A model generated the notes under the pieces. That model was not told the DNA's origin. It made no database searches and was given only the letters and a program-made list of their open reading frames with translations. A stretch of DNA of 64,000 nt from Streptosporangium sp. NBC_01755 (GTDB taxonomy: Bacteria > Actinomycetota > Actinomycetes > Streptosporangiales > Streptosporangiaceae), in the NCBI RefSeq assembly GCF_035917995.1, contig NZ_CP109131.1, forward strand, positions 2,604,001-2,668,000. Reading direction: 5' to 3'. Positions 44,135 to 51,935 of this stretch are shown here, piece after piece. A program made the position numbers and the translations under genes. Numbering within the stretch: position 1 is the first letter of the stretch; the number at the start of each line of letters is the position of its first letter.

Positions 44135-47041
44135 TTACTCCATAACCTCTGTGAGCCCTTCAAAGATAGCTTCGCTATCCAATTCGTGACCCCTGTCGAT
44201 ACTCTTAAGCCTAGCCACAGTCTTGACTACCTGGTCCGGATAGTAGAGTTCTGGTGCAAGGCAAATAGGGCAGTCGGCCAGGATACAGAAGGGGAAAAGT
44301 GGTATCACTTCGCCCTGTAGCGTTAGCATGTAGAGATTGTTGTCGGCAACGGGTTTGCCGGTCTCGAAGCTGACTGGCTCAAAGTCGGGATGGTCTCCCA
44401 TTAAGAGCAGTCCAGATACCCGATAATTCCCGCGCTTTAGCTGCCAGCTAAGCCTCTCTGTGTATATCCACTTCGTTTTTTCGAGAAAGGCGCTATAGGT
44501 GAGGGCACTGAATAGGAGTGGCTCTAGCTTTGCCAGGCTCGTTTCTATCTCTGCCCTAGTGCGAGGCCCGCCACCATGCCTGATCTCGTTTCGGATGTTG
44601 GCGAGAGCCGAAAGGTCTGCAATAAGGCCCTTTCCTCCCCTCTTTGCAGCGGTAGCTTGGCCAAGGCCAGTTACCTCATCACCGTTTTTCCTCAGCTCGT
44701 TTCCAACTGCCCTTGTTACTCCAACCCAGTGGCCCACTGAGACGCCCGAGGAACGTGCGGCTTCCGTCCACTTGGCTATTTCGTTTACCTCCGTTCGCTC
44801 TCTATACGCTGCGAGGGATAGTGAGATAATCCCCAGGGAGATAATCAAGGTCTCGGCACATTGGAGTGCTGCTTCGTGCTTTTCAGCGAGGGCCCGGCTA
44901 TGCTGAAACTTGCGGACAGCACGCGCGATTGCATAGGGGTACGTTTGCTGAAAGACATGATATGGCTCAGTCTGCTTGCGGAGAGTCTGGATGATCAAAG
45001 AGCTTAGGTCTGCTGCCTGTTCCAGTCGTATTCGTCTGTCCCTTTTGGCTCCGTCTTCGAAGATGCTCACCCGGGACTCATCGAGTGCGTCTTGGATCCG
45101 CTTTATTTCGCCGACACCCTCGCTGAGAACTGAAACGGCGGAGCGAATTGACTCGAAATCTCCTTCGCATGCTGGGATCCGCAGATTGACCAGGTCACGT
45201 ATACTGACACGTGGAATCGCTGCTCCATGACGTGGAATGGCTTGCTCTGCTTGAGGGCTTAATAGATAGGAAGCTACGTATTCCGCAGGAACTATATTGC
45301 GAGTGATCCTAATTATTAAGACCCACTGGCCAGCTTGAACACCTTCGTATTCACTGGGAAGTACCGTCCAGTAGCGACCACCCCCCATGGCTCGACCCAC
45401 TATGTCTCCCTCACGGAGACGGTTTGGTCGTCGATCGGTGGTGTGAATTGGAAGGTCGTCAACGCTTGGCAATGGAGACGTCAGAAGCGAGGCGTGCAGG
45501 ACTCTCTGCTCATTACGAATATCGGCAGGGCGCGCATCCCATTCGATTTCCTGCCCTGGTACCCATCCAGTGTGGATCTCGGCGAAGTCGCCAAGTCGCC
45601 AGTCTTCGACGCGCCCAGTTCTCGTTCCCTCACCGATCTCTCGGTAGCAGTTGATGCTGAGATTGTAGCCCTGGGCAACTATCTCCTTTTTGGCTACACA
45701 GAAGCTCTGCTCTGAGCGTCTTCGCTTCCGCTCGCTATCGTTCCTGTGTGCCCAACGGGCGACCACATCGGGCAGGTTGTTCCTCGCCATTTCGCCGTCT
45801 TCCAGCGCTGCAGCAGGGCGTGGGCCAGTCTTATTCTCGTCGAGCAACGGAATGTGTCTGCCGTCAAGGCTGAAGCCGTCGGCGGTCACTTCATAGAACC
45901 AGACATTGTCTGTTCCGCCGCTGTTGGTTTTAGTAAAGAGGAGGATCGATGTGGAAATTCCACTGTACGGTTTGAAGACGCCGCTCGGTAGTTTGATCAC
46001 CCCATCTAGCTTGTGTTCCTCTACTAGGACTCGGCGCAGCTCCTTGTGTGCTGCAGAGGAACCAAACAGCACGCCATCCGGAACGATGACGGCGGCGCGG
46101 CCACCGGGCTTGAGCAGATGCAGGAACAGGGCCAGGAACAGCAGTTCGGTCTTCTTGGTCTTGACGACCTGGAGCAGATCCTTGGCGGTGGTCTCGTAGT
46201 CGAGGCTGCCCGCGAACGGTGGGTTGGTCAAGATCAGCGAATATCGCTCGAACTCGTCGGCCACGTTCTGGGCCAGGGAGTCACGGTAGCGGATATCGGG
46301 CTGTTCGACTCCGTGCAGCAGCATGTTCATACTGGCGATCCGCAGCATGGTCGAGTCGAAGTCGAACCCGTGGAACATGCTGTGGTTGAAGTCTCGTACG
46401 TCAGCCGGACCAATCAGTGCGTCGTTGTGGACACGAGCTATGTAATCGGCCGCCGCAACTAGGAAGCCAGCCGTGCCGCAGACAGGGTCGCACACTTCAT
46501 CTTCAGGGCCGGGAGCCATCATCTCGACCATGAGCTGGATGATGTGCTGGGGCGTACGGAACTGCCCGCTCTGCCCGGCTGTGGCGATCTTGCTGAGCAT
46601 GTACTCGTATAATTTTCCCCCCGCGTCGCCCTCACCTAGGGGAAGTTCGTCGAGCAGGTCGACAACTTTTGCCAGCAGATCAGCCGTTGGGATGGCGAGC
46701 AGTGCGTCTCTCAGGTGATGGGCGTAGGTTGTATCAGCCCTCACAGCAGACCGGAGCCACGGGAAGACCTCGTCTCGAACGACGCTGAGCATCCTGTCCG
46801 GCGGCAACGCCTTGAACCGGGACCATCGCAGGTAGTCCGTCTCCGTGGTGTAAATGGGATTCTCAACCGGCGTGCCGGTGCGTTCATGCCGGTCGTCTTT
46901 GGAAGCCTGGATAACATCCAGCTTTCGTATGAACAACAGATATGTGACCTGGTCGACTACCTCGACAGGGTTGGAGATTCCGTTGGACCAGAACGCGTCC
47001 CACAACCTGTCGATCTTGCTCTTGAGCTCATCTAGAACCAC
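44135..47041 (-). CDS. Solitary HsdM-HsdS-HEPN-like fusion (candidate defence protein)
   Basis: This single frame encodes 968 aa. Residues 1-460 are a type I N6-adenine methyltransferase: N-terminal LKSKIDRLWDAFWSNGISNP, SAM motif DPVCGTAGFL (185-192), catalytic LTNPPFAGS (273-276). Residues 478-640 are one HsdS-like target-recognition half: WRLGDFAEIHTGWVPGQ, REGDIVGRAMGGG, YVASYLLSPQAEQAIPRHG. Residues 690-968 are a helical domain with ANIRNEIRHGGG (R817-x4-H822), the HEPN RNase-type motif. A Cys pair, LADCPICL, follows near 923. No HsdR or separate S lies beside it. I infer DNA methylation coupled to an RNase-like effector. Bases are AT-richer than neighbours, fitting transfer. Confidence 0.8.
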   Translation of the reverse strand: MVLDELKSKIDRLWDAFWSNGISNPVEVVDQVTYLLFIRKLDVIQASKDDRHERTGTPVENPIYTTETDYLRWSRFKALPPDRMLSVVRDEVFPWLRSAVRADTTYAHHLRDALLAIPTADLLAKVVDLLDELPLGEGDAGGKLYEYMLSKIATAGQSGQFRTPQHIIQLMVEMMAPGPEDEVCDPVCGTAGFLVAAADYIARVHNDALIGPADVRDFNHSMFHGFDFDSTMLRIASMNMLLHGVEQPDIRYRDSLAQNVADEFERYSLILTNPPFAGSLDYETTAKDLLQVVKTKKTELLFLALFLHLLKPGGRAAVIVPDGVLFGSSAAHKELRRVLVEEHKLDGVIKLPSGVFKPYSGISTSILLFTKTNSGGTDNVWFYEVTADGFSLDGRHIPLLDENKTGPRPAAALEDGEMARNNLPDVVARWAHRNDSERKRRRSEQSFCVAKKEIVAQGYNLSINCYREIGEGTRTGRVEDWRLGDFAEIHTGWVPGQEIEWDARPADIRNEQRVLHASLLTSPLPSVDDLPIHTTDRRPNRLREGDIVGRAMGGGRYWTVLPSEYEGVQAGQWVLIIRITRNIVPAEYVASYLLSPQAEQAIPRHGAAIPRVSIRDLVNLRIPACEGDFESIRSAVSVLSEGVGEIKRIQDALDESRVSIFEDGAKRDRRIRLEQAADLSSLIIQTLRKQTEPYHVFQQTYPYAIARAVRKFQHSRALAEKHEAALQCAETLIISLGIISLSLAAYRERTEVNEIAKWTEAARSSGVSVGHWVGVTRAVGNELRKNGDEVTGLGQATAAKRGGKGLIADLSALANIRNEIRHGGGPRTRAEIETSLAKLEPLLFSALTYSAFLEKTKWIYTERLSWQLKRGNYRVSGLLLMGDHPDFEPVSFETGKPVADNNLYMLTLQGEVIPLFPFCILADCPICLAPELYYPDQVVKTVARLKSIDRGHELDSEAIFEGLTEVME

Positions 47042-47168
47042 AGAGCAGAAGCTACCGGCTGCGACGATCTCCGTCGCTACTTTCGATCCAGTTTGCGTGG
47101 TATCGGGTCAGCTCTCGCCAACATCAAGAGGAAGGCCCAGCTGTTGCATGGTAGCCCTAGCTAGGTAC

Positions 47169-47191
47169 GGGACATGGGCGGGATGATCTTG
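47169..47191 (+). promoter_or_regulatory. Putative integrase arm-type site 3
   Basis: GGGACATGGGCGGGATGATC (then TTG) lies 63 bp left of the attR core. It matches the copies at 11745, 43081 and 47411. The stretch 47042-47253 holds no gene. Confidence 0.5.
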
Positions 47192-47253
47192 CAATCGATG
47201 CGGGCTGCGGGAGGCGTATGCCCAGCTCAGGCCATATGAGCAAGTAGTACGGC

Positions 47254-47304
47254 CACCGCTCTCCTAAAGCGGGTGTCGCATGTTCGAATCATGCCGGGGG
47301 CACC
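47254..47304. repeat. attR: 51-bp direct repeat
   Basis: Exact copy of 11590-11640. The tRNA 5' part is absent, so this is not a tRNA gene. It marks the right end of the AICE. Sequence right of it (47365-47444) resembles sequence just inside attL (11699-11778), suggesting a second element in tandem. Confidence 0.92.
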
Positions 47305-47410
47305 TAGTTGACCTTGTGGCTTGCCGTCTGACTTGGGAGTTCTCCCCCGAAGCGGCATGTTCCCCTATGCAGCCGTAGGCCACCGTGAGCGGCCTTGAGC
47401 CGCCGTTCAC

Positions 47411-47434
47411 GGAATATACACGTGATGATCTTGG
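47411..47434 (+). promoter_or_regulatory. Putative integrase arm-type site 4
   Basis: GGAATATACACGTGATGATC (then TTGG) lies 107 bp right of attR, mirroring site 1 at 105 bp right of attL. The 330-bp stretch 47305-47634 has no gene; AT-rich DNA at 47600-47630 (TTGATT, 16 bp, TATCTT) may be the promoter of the next ORF. Confidence 0.5.
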
Positions 47435-47634
47435 AAGCGTTTCGCCAGACCAGAGCTCAATTCACACCCCCTTCGCCCTCACCTCGTGACGCAGAAACTC
47501 AGCACGCGTCGAGCTTCTCCGTCAGAACGGCCTTCCGAGCAACGGCCGCCCGCAAGACCTACCGGACGTCACCTAAAGGCCTCAACCTTGTTCCCCCTCC
47601 TTGATTAATCTTCTAGGTTACTTATCTTGAAGGC

Positions 47635-47943
47635 ATGACTAGTCCCAAGCTACCCAGACTTATCCCTACCGGCACGTGCTGGTGTGGCTGCGGCGAGGAG
47701 ACCGGCATCGGCTCTTTCTTTGCCCGCGGACACGACAAGATCGCCGAGGCTGCACTGTTGGCCGCGGAGTACGGCGGCTCTGTACCGCGACTACTGCACA
47801 AGCATGGCTACGGACCAGGCCGACCCGTGACCAATGAAGCTGTCCAGAGCGGCGCCTGGATCAGGTGCGGATACGGAGGCTGTAACTACGCCGGAACTTC
47901 AGAGAGCATCCGCAATCACCAGGGAAGAGTTGGCCACCGGTAA
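47635..47943 (+). CDS. Small zinc-binding hypothetical protein
   Basis: This 102-aa protein starts at ATG 47635. The first Cys cluster is in PTGTCWCGCGEETGIGSFFA, followed by RGHDKIAEAALLAAEYGGSV. The second is RCGYGGCNYAG with a trailing NHQGRVGHR, a C2H2-like arrangement. Small proteins of this form are frequent in Streptomyces accessory DNA; role unknown. A 12-bp hairpin follows at 47967-48003. Confidence 0.65.
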   Translation: MTSPKLPRLIPTGTCWCGCGEETGIGSFFARGHDKIAEAALLAAEYGGSVPRLLHKHGYGPGRPVTNEAVQSGAWIRCGYGGCNYAGTSESIRNHQGRVGHR

Positions 47944-47966
47944 TCCAAGTAGCCCGCAGCCAGAAA

Positions 47967-48003
47967 ACACGAGAGGCCTCGGGTTCGCCGGGGCCTCTCG
48001 TGT
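47967..48003. terminator. Bidirectional terminator hairpin
   Basis: The arms ACACGAGAGGCC (47967-47978) and GGCCTCTCGTGT (47992-48003) are perfectly complementary. They lie between the zinc-binding ORF and the 3' end of the integrase remnant, so they serve converging transcription. Confidence 0.75.
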
Positions 48004-48018
48004 AGCGCTGTCTGTCAA

Positions 48019-48290
48019 TCTTCGAGAGCTTTGGTGATCTGACCGTTGGCACGATCTCGCTGCCCTTCGAGGCATTTCGCGTAGACACGGAGGAGCGCGT
48101 CCACCCGTGGCCAGCACGCTGGGCTACCTCAGTCGGCGGGACAGCCACAGAGAGACCACCGCGTGCCTCAGGTCGTACGGCCGGGCCGCCAACGGCGGAG
48201 ACGACCTGTTCGGGAGCGAGGGCGAGCCGTCGAGCCTCCTGCCAGACGGCGGAGTAGGCCGAGGAGGAGAACGGATGGCCCTTAGTTGAT
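48019..48290 (-). pseudogene. Integrase C-terminal remnant with frameshifts
   Basis: Three minus-strand frames read, in order, SSSAYSAVWQEARRLALAPE, then LAARPYDLRHAVVSLWL, then VPPTEVAQRAGH, then DALLRVYAKCLEGQRDRANG to a TGA at 48019. Each piece aligns with the C-terminus of the intact AICE integrase (RPYDLRHAALSLWL, GHSVEVLHRVYAKCMEG). The N-terminal 330 residues are gone. Residue of an older integrative element. Confidence 0.88.
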
Positions 48291-48447
48291 CACTGTTGTC
48301 TCTCCTCTCGGTCGCTGTCGGTGGTGCCGTGCGATACCGAGAGTGCGACAGAGAGTCAGGACGAGATCACTACAGGTTGGGACATGTTCCAGACATCCGG
48401 TCTACGATTGCCAGGTCCCTGAACGTCCCCTTCTACGGGCAGGTGAG

Positions 48448-49188
48448 ATGGCGAACGAGCGGTTGCGGGTGGCCCTGCTCGAACACGGCACCACGGTCGA
48501 CGCGCTGGCCGAGGCCGTCGGAGTCGACGCCAAGACCGTGGAGCGCTGGATCACCCAGGGCCGCATACCGTACCGAAAGCATCGATTCGCGGTCGCCAAA
48601 CTCCTCGGCGTGCAGGAGGCGTACCTGTGGCCGGGCGCGCTGACCTCCCAGCAGACCGCGGCGGTGTCCGAGAGCGAGATCGCCACCGTCTACCCGCACC
48701 GCTGGGCCGTACCCAAGGACACCTGGGGACGTCTGTTCTCTGCGGCCGAGCGGGAGATCGGTGTGCTGGTCTACAGCGGCATCTTCATCGCCCAGGACAC
48801 CGGCCTCATGCGCCTGTTCGCCGAGAAGGCGCAGGCAGGTGTACGGGTACGGATCCTGCTCGGAGATCCCTCCTGTACAGAGGTCGCGCGGCACGGCGCG
48901 GACGGTGGTCTTGAGGAGGGCATGGCCTCCCAGAGCAGGATGGCGCTGCTCCTCTACCAGTCGCTGGGGCAGTGCGACGGGGTGGAGATCCAGCTGCACG
49001 ACACCGTCCTGTACAACTCCATCTACCGCGGCGACGACCAGCTTCTCGTCAACACCCACGTCTACGGCAGGTTCGCCGCGGACGCACCGGTCATGCACCT
49101 GCGCAAGGTCACCGGCGGAGACATGGTCTCGACCTACCTCGACAGTTTCGAAGCCGTCTGGAACCGGGCCACCCCGGTAGAGTCCTAA
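48448..49188 (+). CDS. XRE-family regulator with PLD-like C-terminal domain
   Basis: This 246-aa protein starts at ATG 48448 after GCAGGTGAG. The HTH is residues 6-55: RVALLEHGTTVDALAEAVGV and KTVERWITQGRIPYRKHRFA. The C-terminal domain (95-240) has VLVYSGIFIAQDTGLMRLFA, VRVRILLGDPSC and LHDTVLYNSIYRGDDQLLVN, resembling phospholipase-D-like folds but without a clear HKD motif. The Nudix start follows 3 bp after its stop. Such pairs accompany AICE-type elements. Confidence 0.78.
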   Translation: MANERLRVALLEHGTTVDALAEAVGVDAKTVERWITQGRIPYRKHRFAVAKLLGVQEAYLWPGALTSQQTAAVSESEIATVYPHRWAVPKDTWGRLFSAAEREIGVLVYSGIFIAQDTGLMRLFAEKAQAGVRVRILLGDPSCTEVARHGADGGLEEGMASQSRMALLLYQSLGQCDGVEIQLHDTVLYNSIYRGDDQLLVNTHVYGRFAADAPVMHLRKVTGGDMVSTYLDSFEAVWNRATPVES

Positions 49189-49191
49189 GCC

Positions 49192-49668
49192 ATGGCCCGC
49201 CGGCTGGACTTCTACGACGACCCCTCAGCGCCCGCGCCCAACAGCCTGGTCCCCTCGGTGAACGTCGTGGTCGTCAACGACGCCGGGGACATCCTGATGA
49301 TCCACCGTACCGACAACGACAACTGGGCCGTCCCCGGCGGCGCCATCGACCTCGGCGAGTCCCTGCCGGACGCGGCCATCCGGGAGACGCTGGAGGAGAC
49401 CGGGATCACCTGCGAGATCACCGGCCTGGTCGGCACCTACACCGACCCCAGGCACGTCATCCTCTACACCTCCAACGGCGAGGCCCGCCAGGAGTTCTCC
49501 ATCGTGCTGTGTGGCCGACCGATCAGCGGCGAGCCGACCACGAGCGATGAGTCCCGCGAAGTGCGGTGGGTACCCCGCGACCAGGTCGACTCACTGACCA
49601 TGGATCGGTCGATGCGGCTGCGCATCGGCCACTTCCTGACCGGCAGGGCGCTGCCGCACATCGGGTAA
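49192..49668 (+). CDS. Nudix hydrolase, second Pif-like copy
   Basis: This 158-aa protein has the Nudix box GAIDLGESLPDAAIRETLEE TG. It is nearly colinear with 15868-16344, and the bases before both starts match (CCGGTAGAGTCCT). Here it is paired with the XRE gene, while the AICE copy lacks that partner and instead follows the split nuclease-like gene. Probably part of the decayed tandem element. A role in element immunity is inferred from pSAM2 Pif. Confidence 0.87.
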   Translation: MARRLDFYDDPSAPAPNSLVPSVNVVVVNDAGDILMIHRTDNDNWAVPGGAIDLGESLPDAAIRETLEETGITCEITGLVGTYTDPRHVILYTSNGEARQEFSIVLCGRPISGEPTTSDESREVRWVPRDQVDSLTMDRSMRLRIGHFLTGRALPHIG

Positions 49669-49750
49669 GGCGCCCTGCCTGATGCGTCGTACGGGCGCGT
49701 CGGATCAGGCACCTACGGGTGAAGATCCGGCACCCGGCTGCGAACCGTGG

Positions 49751-50203
49751 TCACTGGAGAGACCGACCGAGCCTCACCGCGATCTCATCCATCTGATCGG
49801 CGGAAACGGCATCCTCGCCGGTATGCCCCAGTAGGTCGAACACCCCGCGCCCGCGCAGTTCTCGTGGCAGGTCGCTCATGCGCGGCACGACGTGGAAGTG
49901 CACGTGCTGAAAGCCCTCCAGCTCGGCGAACTGCACCACGTATGTCTTCATGCAGCCGGTTACCTCGTGCAGCGCCCGTGACAGGCGGACCTGCCAGGCA
50001 CCGAGAGTGGCCGTCTCGGCATCGGTCAGGGCAGCGATCGCGGTGACGTGGCGACGAGGAACCAGCACCAGCCACCCCGGCAGCGCCGTGTTGATGGCAT
50101 GGACCACGCGCCAGTGCTCGTCGAAGGCAACCCTCTCCCGTGGCGGCAGCACGTCGAACTGCGCTTCCTGCTCACACGAGTAGCAGCCCGTGGGGGGTGT
50201 CAT
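49751..50203 (-). CDS. HIT-family (histidine triad) protein
   Basis: This 150-aa protein begins at ATG 50203 (MTPPTGCYSCEQEAQFDVLP). The histidine triad FQHVHFHVVPRM is near residue 100 and LVLVPRRHVTAIAALTD near 55. HIT proteins hydrolyse nucleotide phosphoramidates or dinucleoside polyphosphates. The frame is open upstream into the HD gene, giving an apparent 344-aa fusion. A one-base deletion near 50300 explains that better than a designed fusion. Confidence 0.85.
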   Translation of the reverse strand: MTPPTGCYSCEQEAQFDVLPPRERVAFDEHWRVVHAINTALPGWLVLVPRRHVTAIAALTDAETATLGAWQVRLSRALHEVTGCMKTYVVQFAELEGFQHVHFHVVPRMSDLPRELRGRGVFDLLGHTGEDAVSADQMDEIAVRLGRSLQ

Positions 50204-50228
50204 GTCGTCTGATGTCCTCTCGTCAGGA

Positions 50229-50776
50229 CTAGCTTCGCGCCGACGCGGCCTGTACGGCGCGCACGGCCGAGATGATGCACGGGGTCGCGTGCTGATCGAG
50301 CGACTGACCAGGTACTCGGGACCGTACCGAGAGTGGACCTCCGTGAGACGGGCATCAACGTCCAGGACGAGGCCGTCCGGGCTGGTGGTCATGTCGCAGT
50401 AGGTCAGCGCCTCCACCAGCTCCGGACGTTCCCGATCGAACTCCTCGTTCAGTGCGTCGAGCAGGCCACGCTCGGTCGCCTCGCAGACCGCACACGAGTG
50501 GTGCGCGACCAGCCGGGCCAGCTGGCCATCGGCCTGGTGCACGTCGCGTAGGTAGCGGGCACCGTCCAGCGGATGGAAGCCGGTGTCGACCAGCTCGGGT
50601 GCATATCCGATGTCGTGCAGCCAGGCCGAGGCGGTCAGCAGGTCGGCTTCCTCCCCGAGGATCGGTGCCAGCGTCTCGGCACGCGCGGCCACTCCCTGGG
50701 TGTGTGCCCGCCGGCGCGGCAATGGCTTCTCCAGCAGTTGCCTGGCCAGGTCACGCGCCCACTCGGCTTGTCCCAT
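50229..50776 (-). pseudogene. HD-domain phosphohydrolase, frameshifted near its C-terminus
   Basis: From ATG 50776 (GQAEWARDLARQLLEKPLPR) the HD motifs are HTQGVAARAETLAPIL, ASAWLHDIGYAPEL, HPLDGARYLRD and LVAHHSCAVC. After YLVSRSI the frame must shift to read QHATPCIISAVRAVQAASAR and stop at TAG 50229; without the shift it runs into the HIT gene. Metal-dependent phosphohydrolase, substrate unknown. The damage affects only about 20 residues, so activity may remain. Confidence 0.75.
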
Positions 50777-50843
50777 GCGGCCCACGATAGACGCCGGTCC
50801 CCGGAATGAATCCAGAGCTCGAAACGAGACGTCCCAAGACGTC

Positions 50844-51080
50844 TCAATCCCGCACGGATTGGACGAAATGGCCCTTGCCGTGCCGGATCACGATCAATCC
50901 CTCGCATTTCAGCTCGTCGAGAGCCTGACGGACCGTGTTGCGCGATGCCCCGTGCTGTTCGCACAGTGCCAGCTTGGAGCCTGCCGCGAGCGTCTGGGGG
51001 CTACGAGGGTTCCGGACAGACAGCCCATTAGGGATGAAACCATCCGGAACCCTCGTAGCACCCCAATCCAGGTCCGGCAC
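50844..51080 (-). pseudogene. GntR winged-helix fragment
   Basis: The frame has ALCEQHGASRNTVRQALDEL and GLIVIRHGKGHFVQS, the second half of a GntR DNA-binding domain. The first half is replaced by sequence of a 17-bp inverted repeat (51000-51059). No effector domain follows. A short truncated regulator. Confidence 0.65.
51000..51059. repeat. 17-bp perfect inverted repeat, 26-nt loop
   Basis: The arms GCTACGAGGGTTCCGGA (51000-51016) and its complement (51043-51059) extend outward as TGGGG/CCCCA with one bulged base. It lies inside the broken GntR gene. It may be a small non-autonomous element or a terminator. Confidence 0.7.
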
Positions 51081-51149
51081 GGCGCCCGCAAAGCGAGAGC
51101 CGTGCCGTCGAACGGAAAAACGGCGGCAACAGGACTCCGCCGCGACGGG

Positions 51150-51935
51150 CTACGCGACCTTGCCGGCCGGGGCGGTCCAGGTGTTGCACGACTTGGGGTT
51201 GCCGGTGGAATGGCCCCGGTTGAACCAGTAGGCCAGGTTGACACCCTGGCCGAAGATGCCGACCTTGCCCTTGTCTGCCCCGGCCTTCGCCAGGCCCGCC
51301 AGGCGTTTGGCATCCTTGGCGGGGTAGCCGAGAGCGGGCCACAGACTCTTGGCGGTTACTCCGCTGATGCACTGCGCCTGCAGGTTGTAGCGGCGAAGCT
51401 GTTCGGACATCTCAGTGCCGTCGTCGGCGCGCAGGGCGTTGTAGGCCTCGGTGATGTCGACCATGTTCAGCACGTGCTCGCCGTACGCCGAGTTCAGCTG
51501 CGCAAAAATCTGAACGTCGTCGGACGCCTTGATCCAGTCAGAACGGATCTGCACGATGAAGTTGGCGCGTCTTCCGCAGTAGAAGACCGCTGATTTCTTC
51601 GGGCTCAGCGTCCGCCCTCGGCAGTCGGTCTTGTACTTGCTGCCCTTCATCTCCACCAGGGTCGGGACGAACTGCAGGTTGGCTTCCTTGAGGTAGGAAC
51701 CCCAGGTGTTGTTCAGGCAGGAGATGACCGCGTTGACGTGTTTCGTGACCGAGGCCAGGGTCTTTCCCTTGGCGGGTTTCTTCGCACATGCCGCGGCGGG
51801 GAGCTTACCGGCGGCGTAAAGAGAATTGTTGGTCAGGTCCGAGGCATCGTTGACCGGATACGCGTAGGCACTGGTCGTACCAGAGAAGAGCAGGACGGAC
51901 GCCCCGGCAGCCACCATGATCGCACGAGTCTTCAT
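51150..51935 (-). CDS. Exported metallopeptidase-family protein lacking HExxH
   Basis: This 261-aa protein starts at ATG 51935. Signal peptide residues 1-25 (VAAGASVLLFSGTTSAYA). The mature part follows the YpfJ/neutral zinc metallopeptidase pattern: NTWGSYLKEANLQFVPTLVE, then FYCGRRANFIVQI, NSAYGEHVLNM, LRRYNLQAQCISGV and the C-terminal GVNLAYWFNRGHSTGNPKSC. Relatives have an HExxH zinc helix where this one reads NSAYGEH, so it is probably catalytically dead. It may act as an inhibitor or binding protein. Confidence 0.75.
   Translation of the reverse strand: MKTRAIMVAAGASVLLFSGTTSAYAYPVNDASDLTNNSLYAAGKLPAAACAKKPAKGKTLASVTKHVNAVISCLNNTWGSYLKEANLQFVPTLVEMKGSKYKTDCRGRTLSPKKSAVFYCGRRANFIVQIRSDWIKASDDVQIFAQLNSAYGEHVLNMVDITEAYNALRADDGTEMSEQLRRYNLQAQCISGVTAKSLWPALGYPAKDAKRLAGLAKAGADKGKVGIFGQGVNLAYWFNRGHSTGNPKSCNTWTAPAGKVA

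Larger units (their letters stand above)
11590..47304. mobile_element. Actinomycete integrative and conjugative element (AICE), about 35.7 kb
   Basis: It is bounded by 51-bp direct repeats in a tRNA-Arg(CCT) gene. It carries the complete AICE toolkit: tyrosine integrase, Xis, HUH RepSA-like initiator, FtsK/TraB DNA translocase, DUF2637 and SCO3933-like proteins, a GntR repressor and a Pif-like Nudix. This matches pSAM2-type elements, which excise, replicate by rolling circle and transfer double-stranded DNA. Cargo makes up about 27 kb, including a type I restriction system and a solitary MTase fusion. Two IS insertions and several pseudogenes show ageing of the cargo, but the transfer operon is intact. 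Confidence 0.9.

Noticed and set aside
47254-47304. Second tRNA-Arg gene
   Set aside because: Only the 3' part is present; acceptor 5' strand and D arm are missing, so it is attR.
49751-50785. Genuine HD-HIT fusion protein
   Set aside because: The alternative frame restores a normal HD C-terminus and stop, so a one-base deletion is more likely; kept as a finding.
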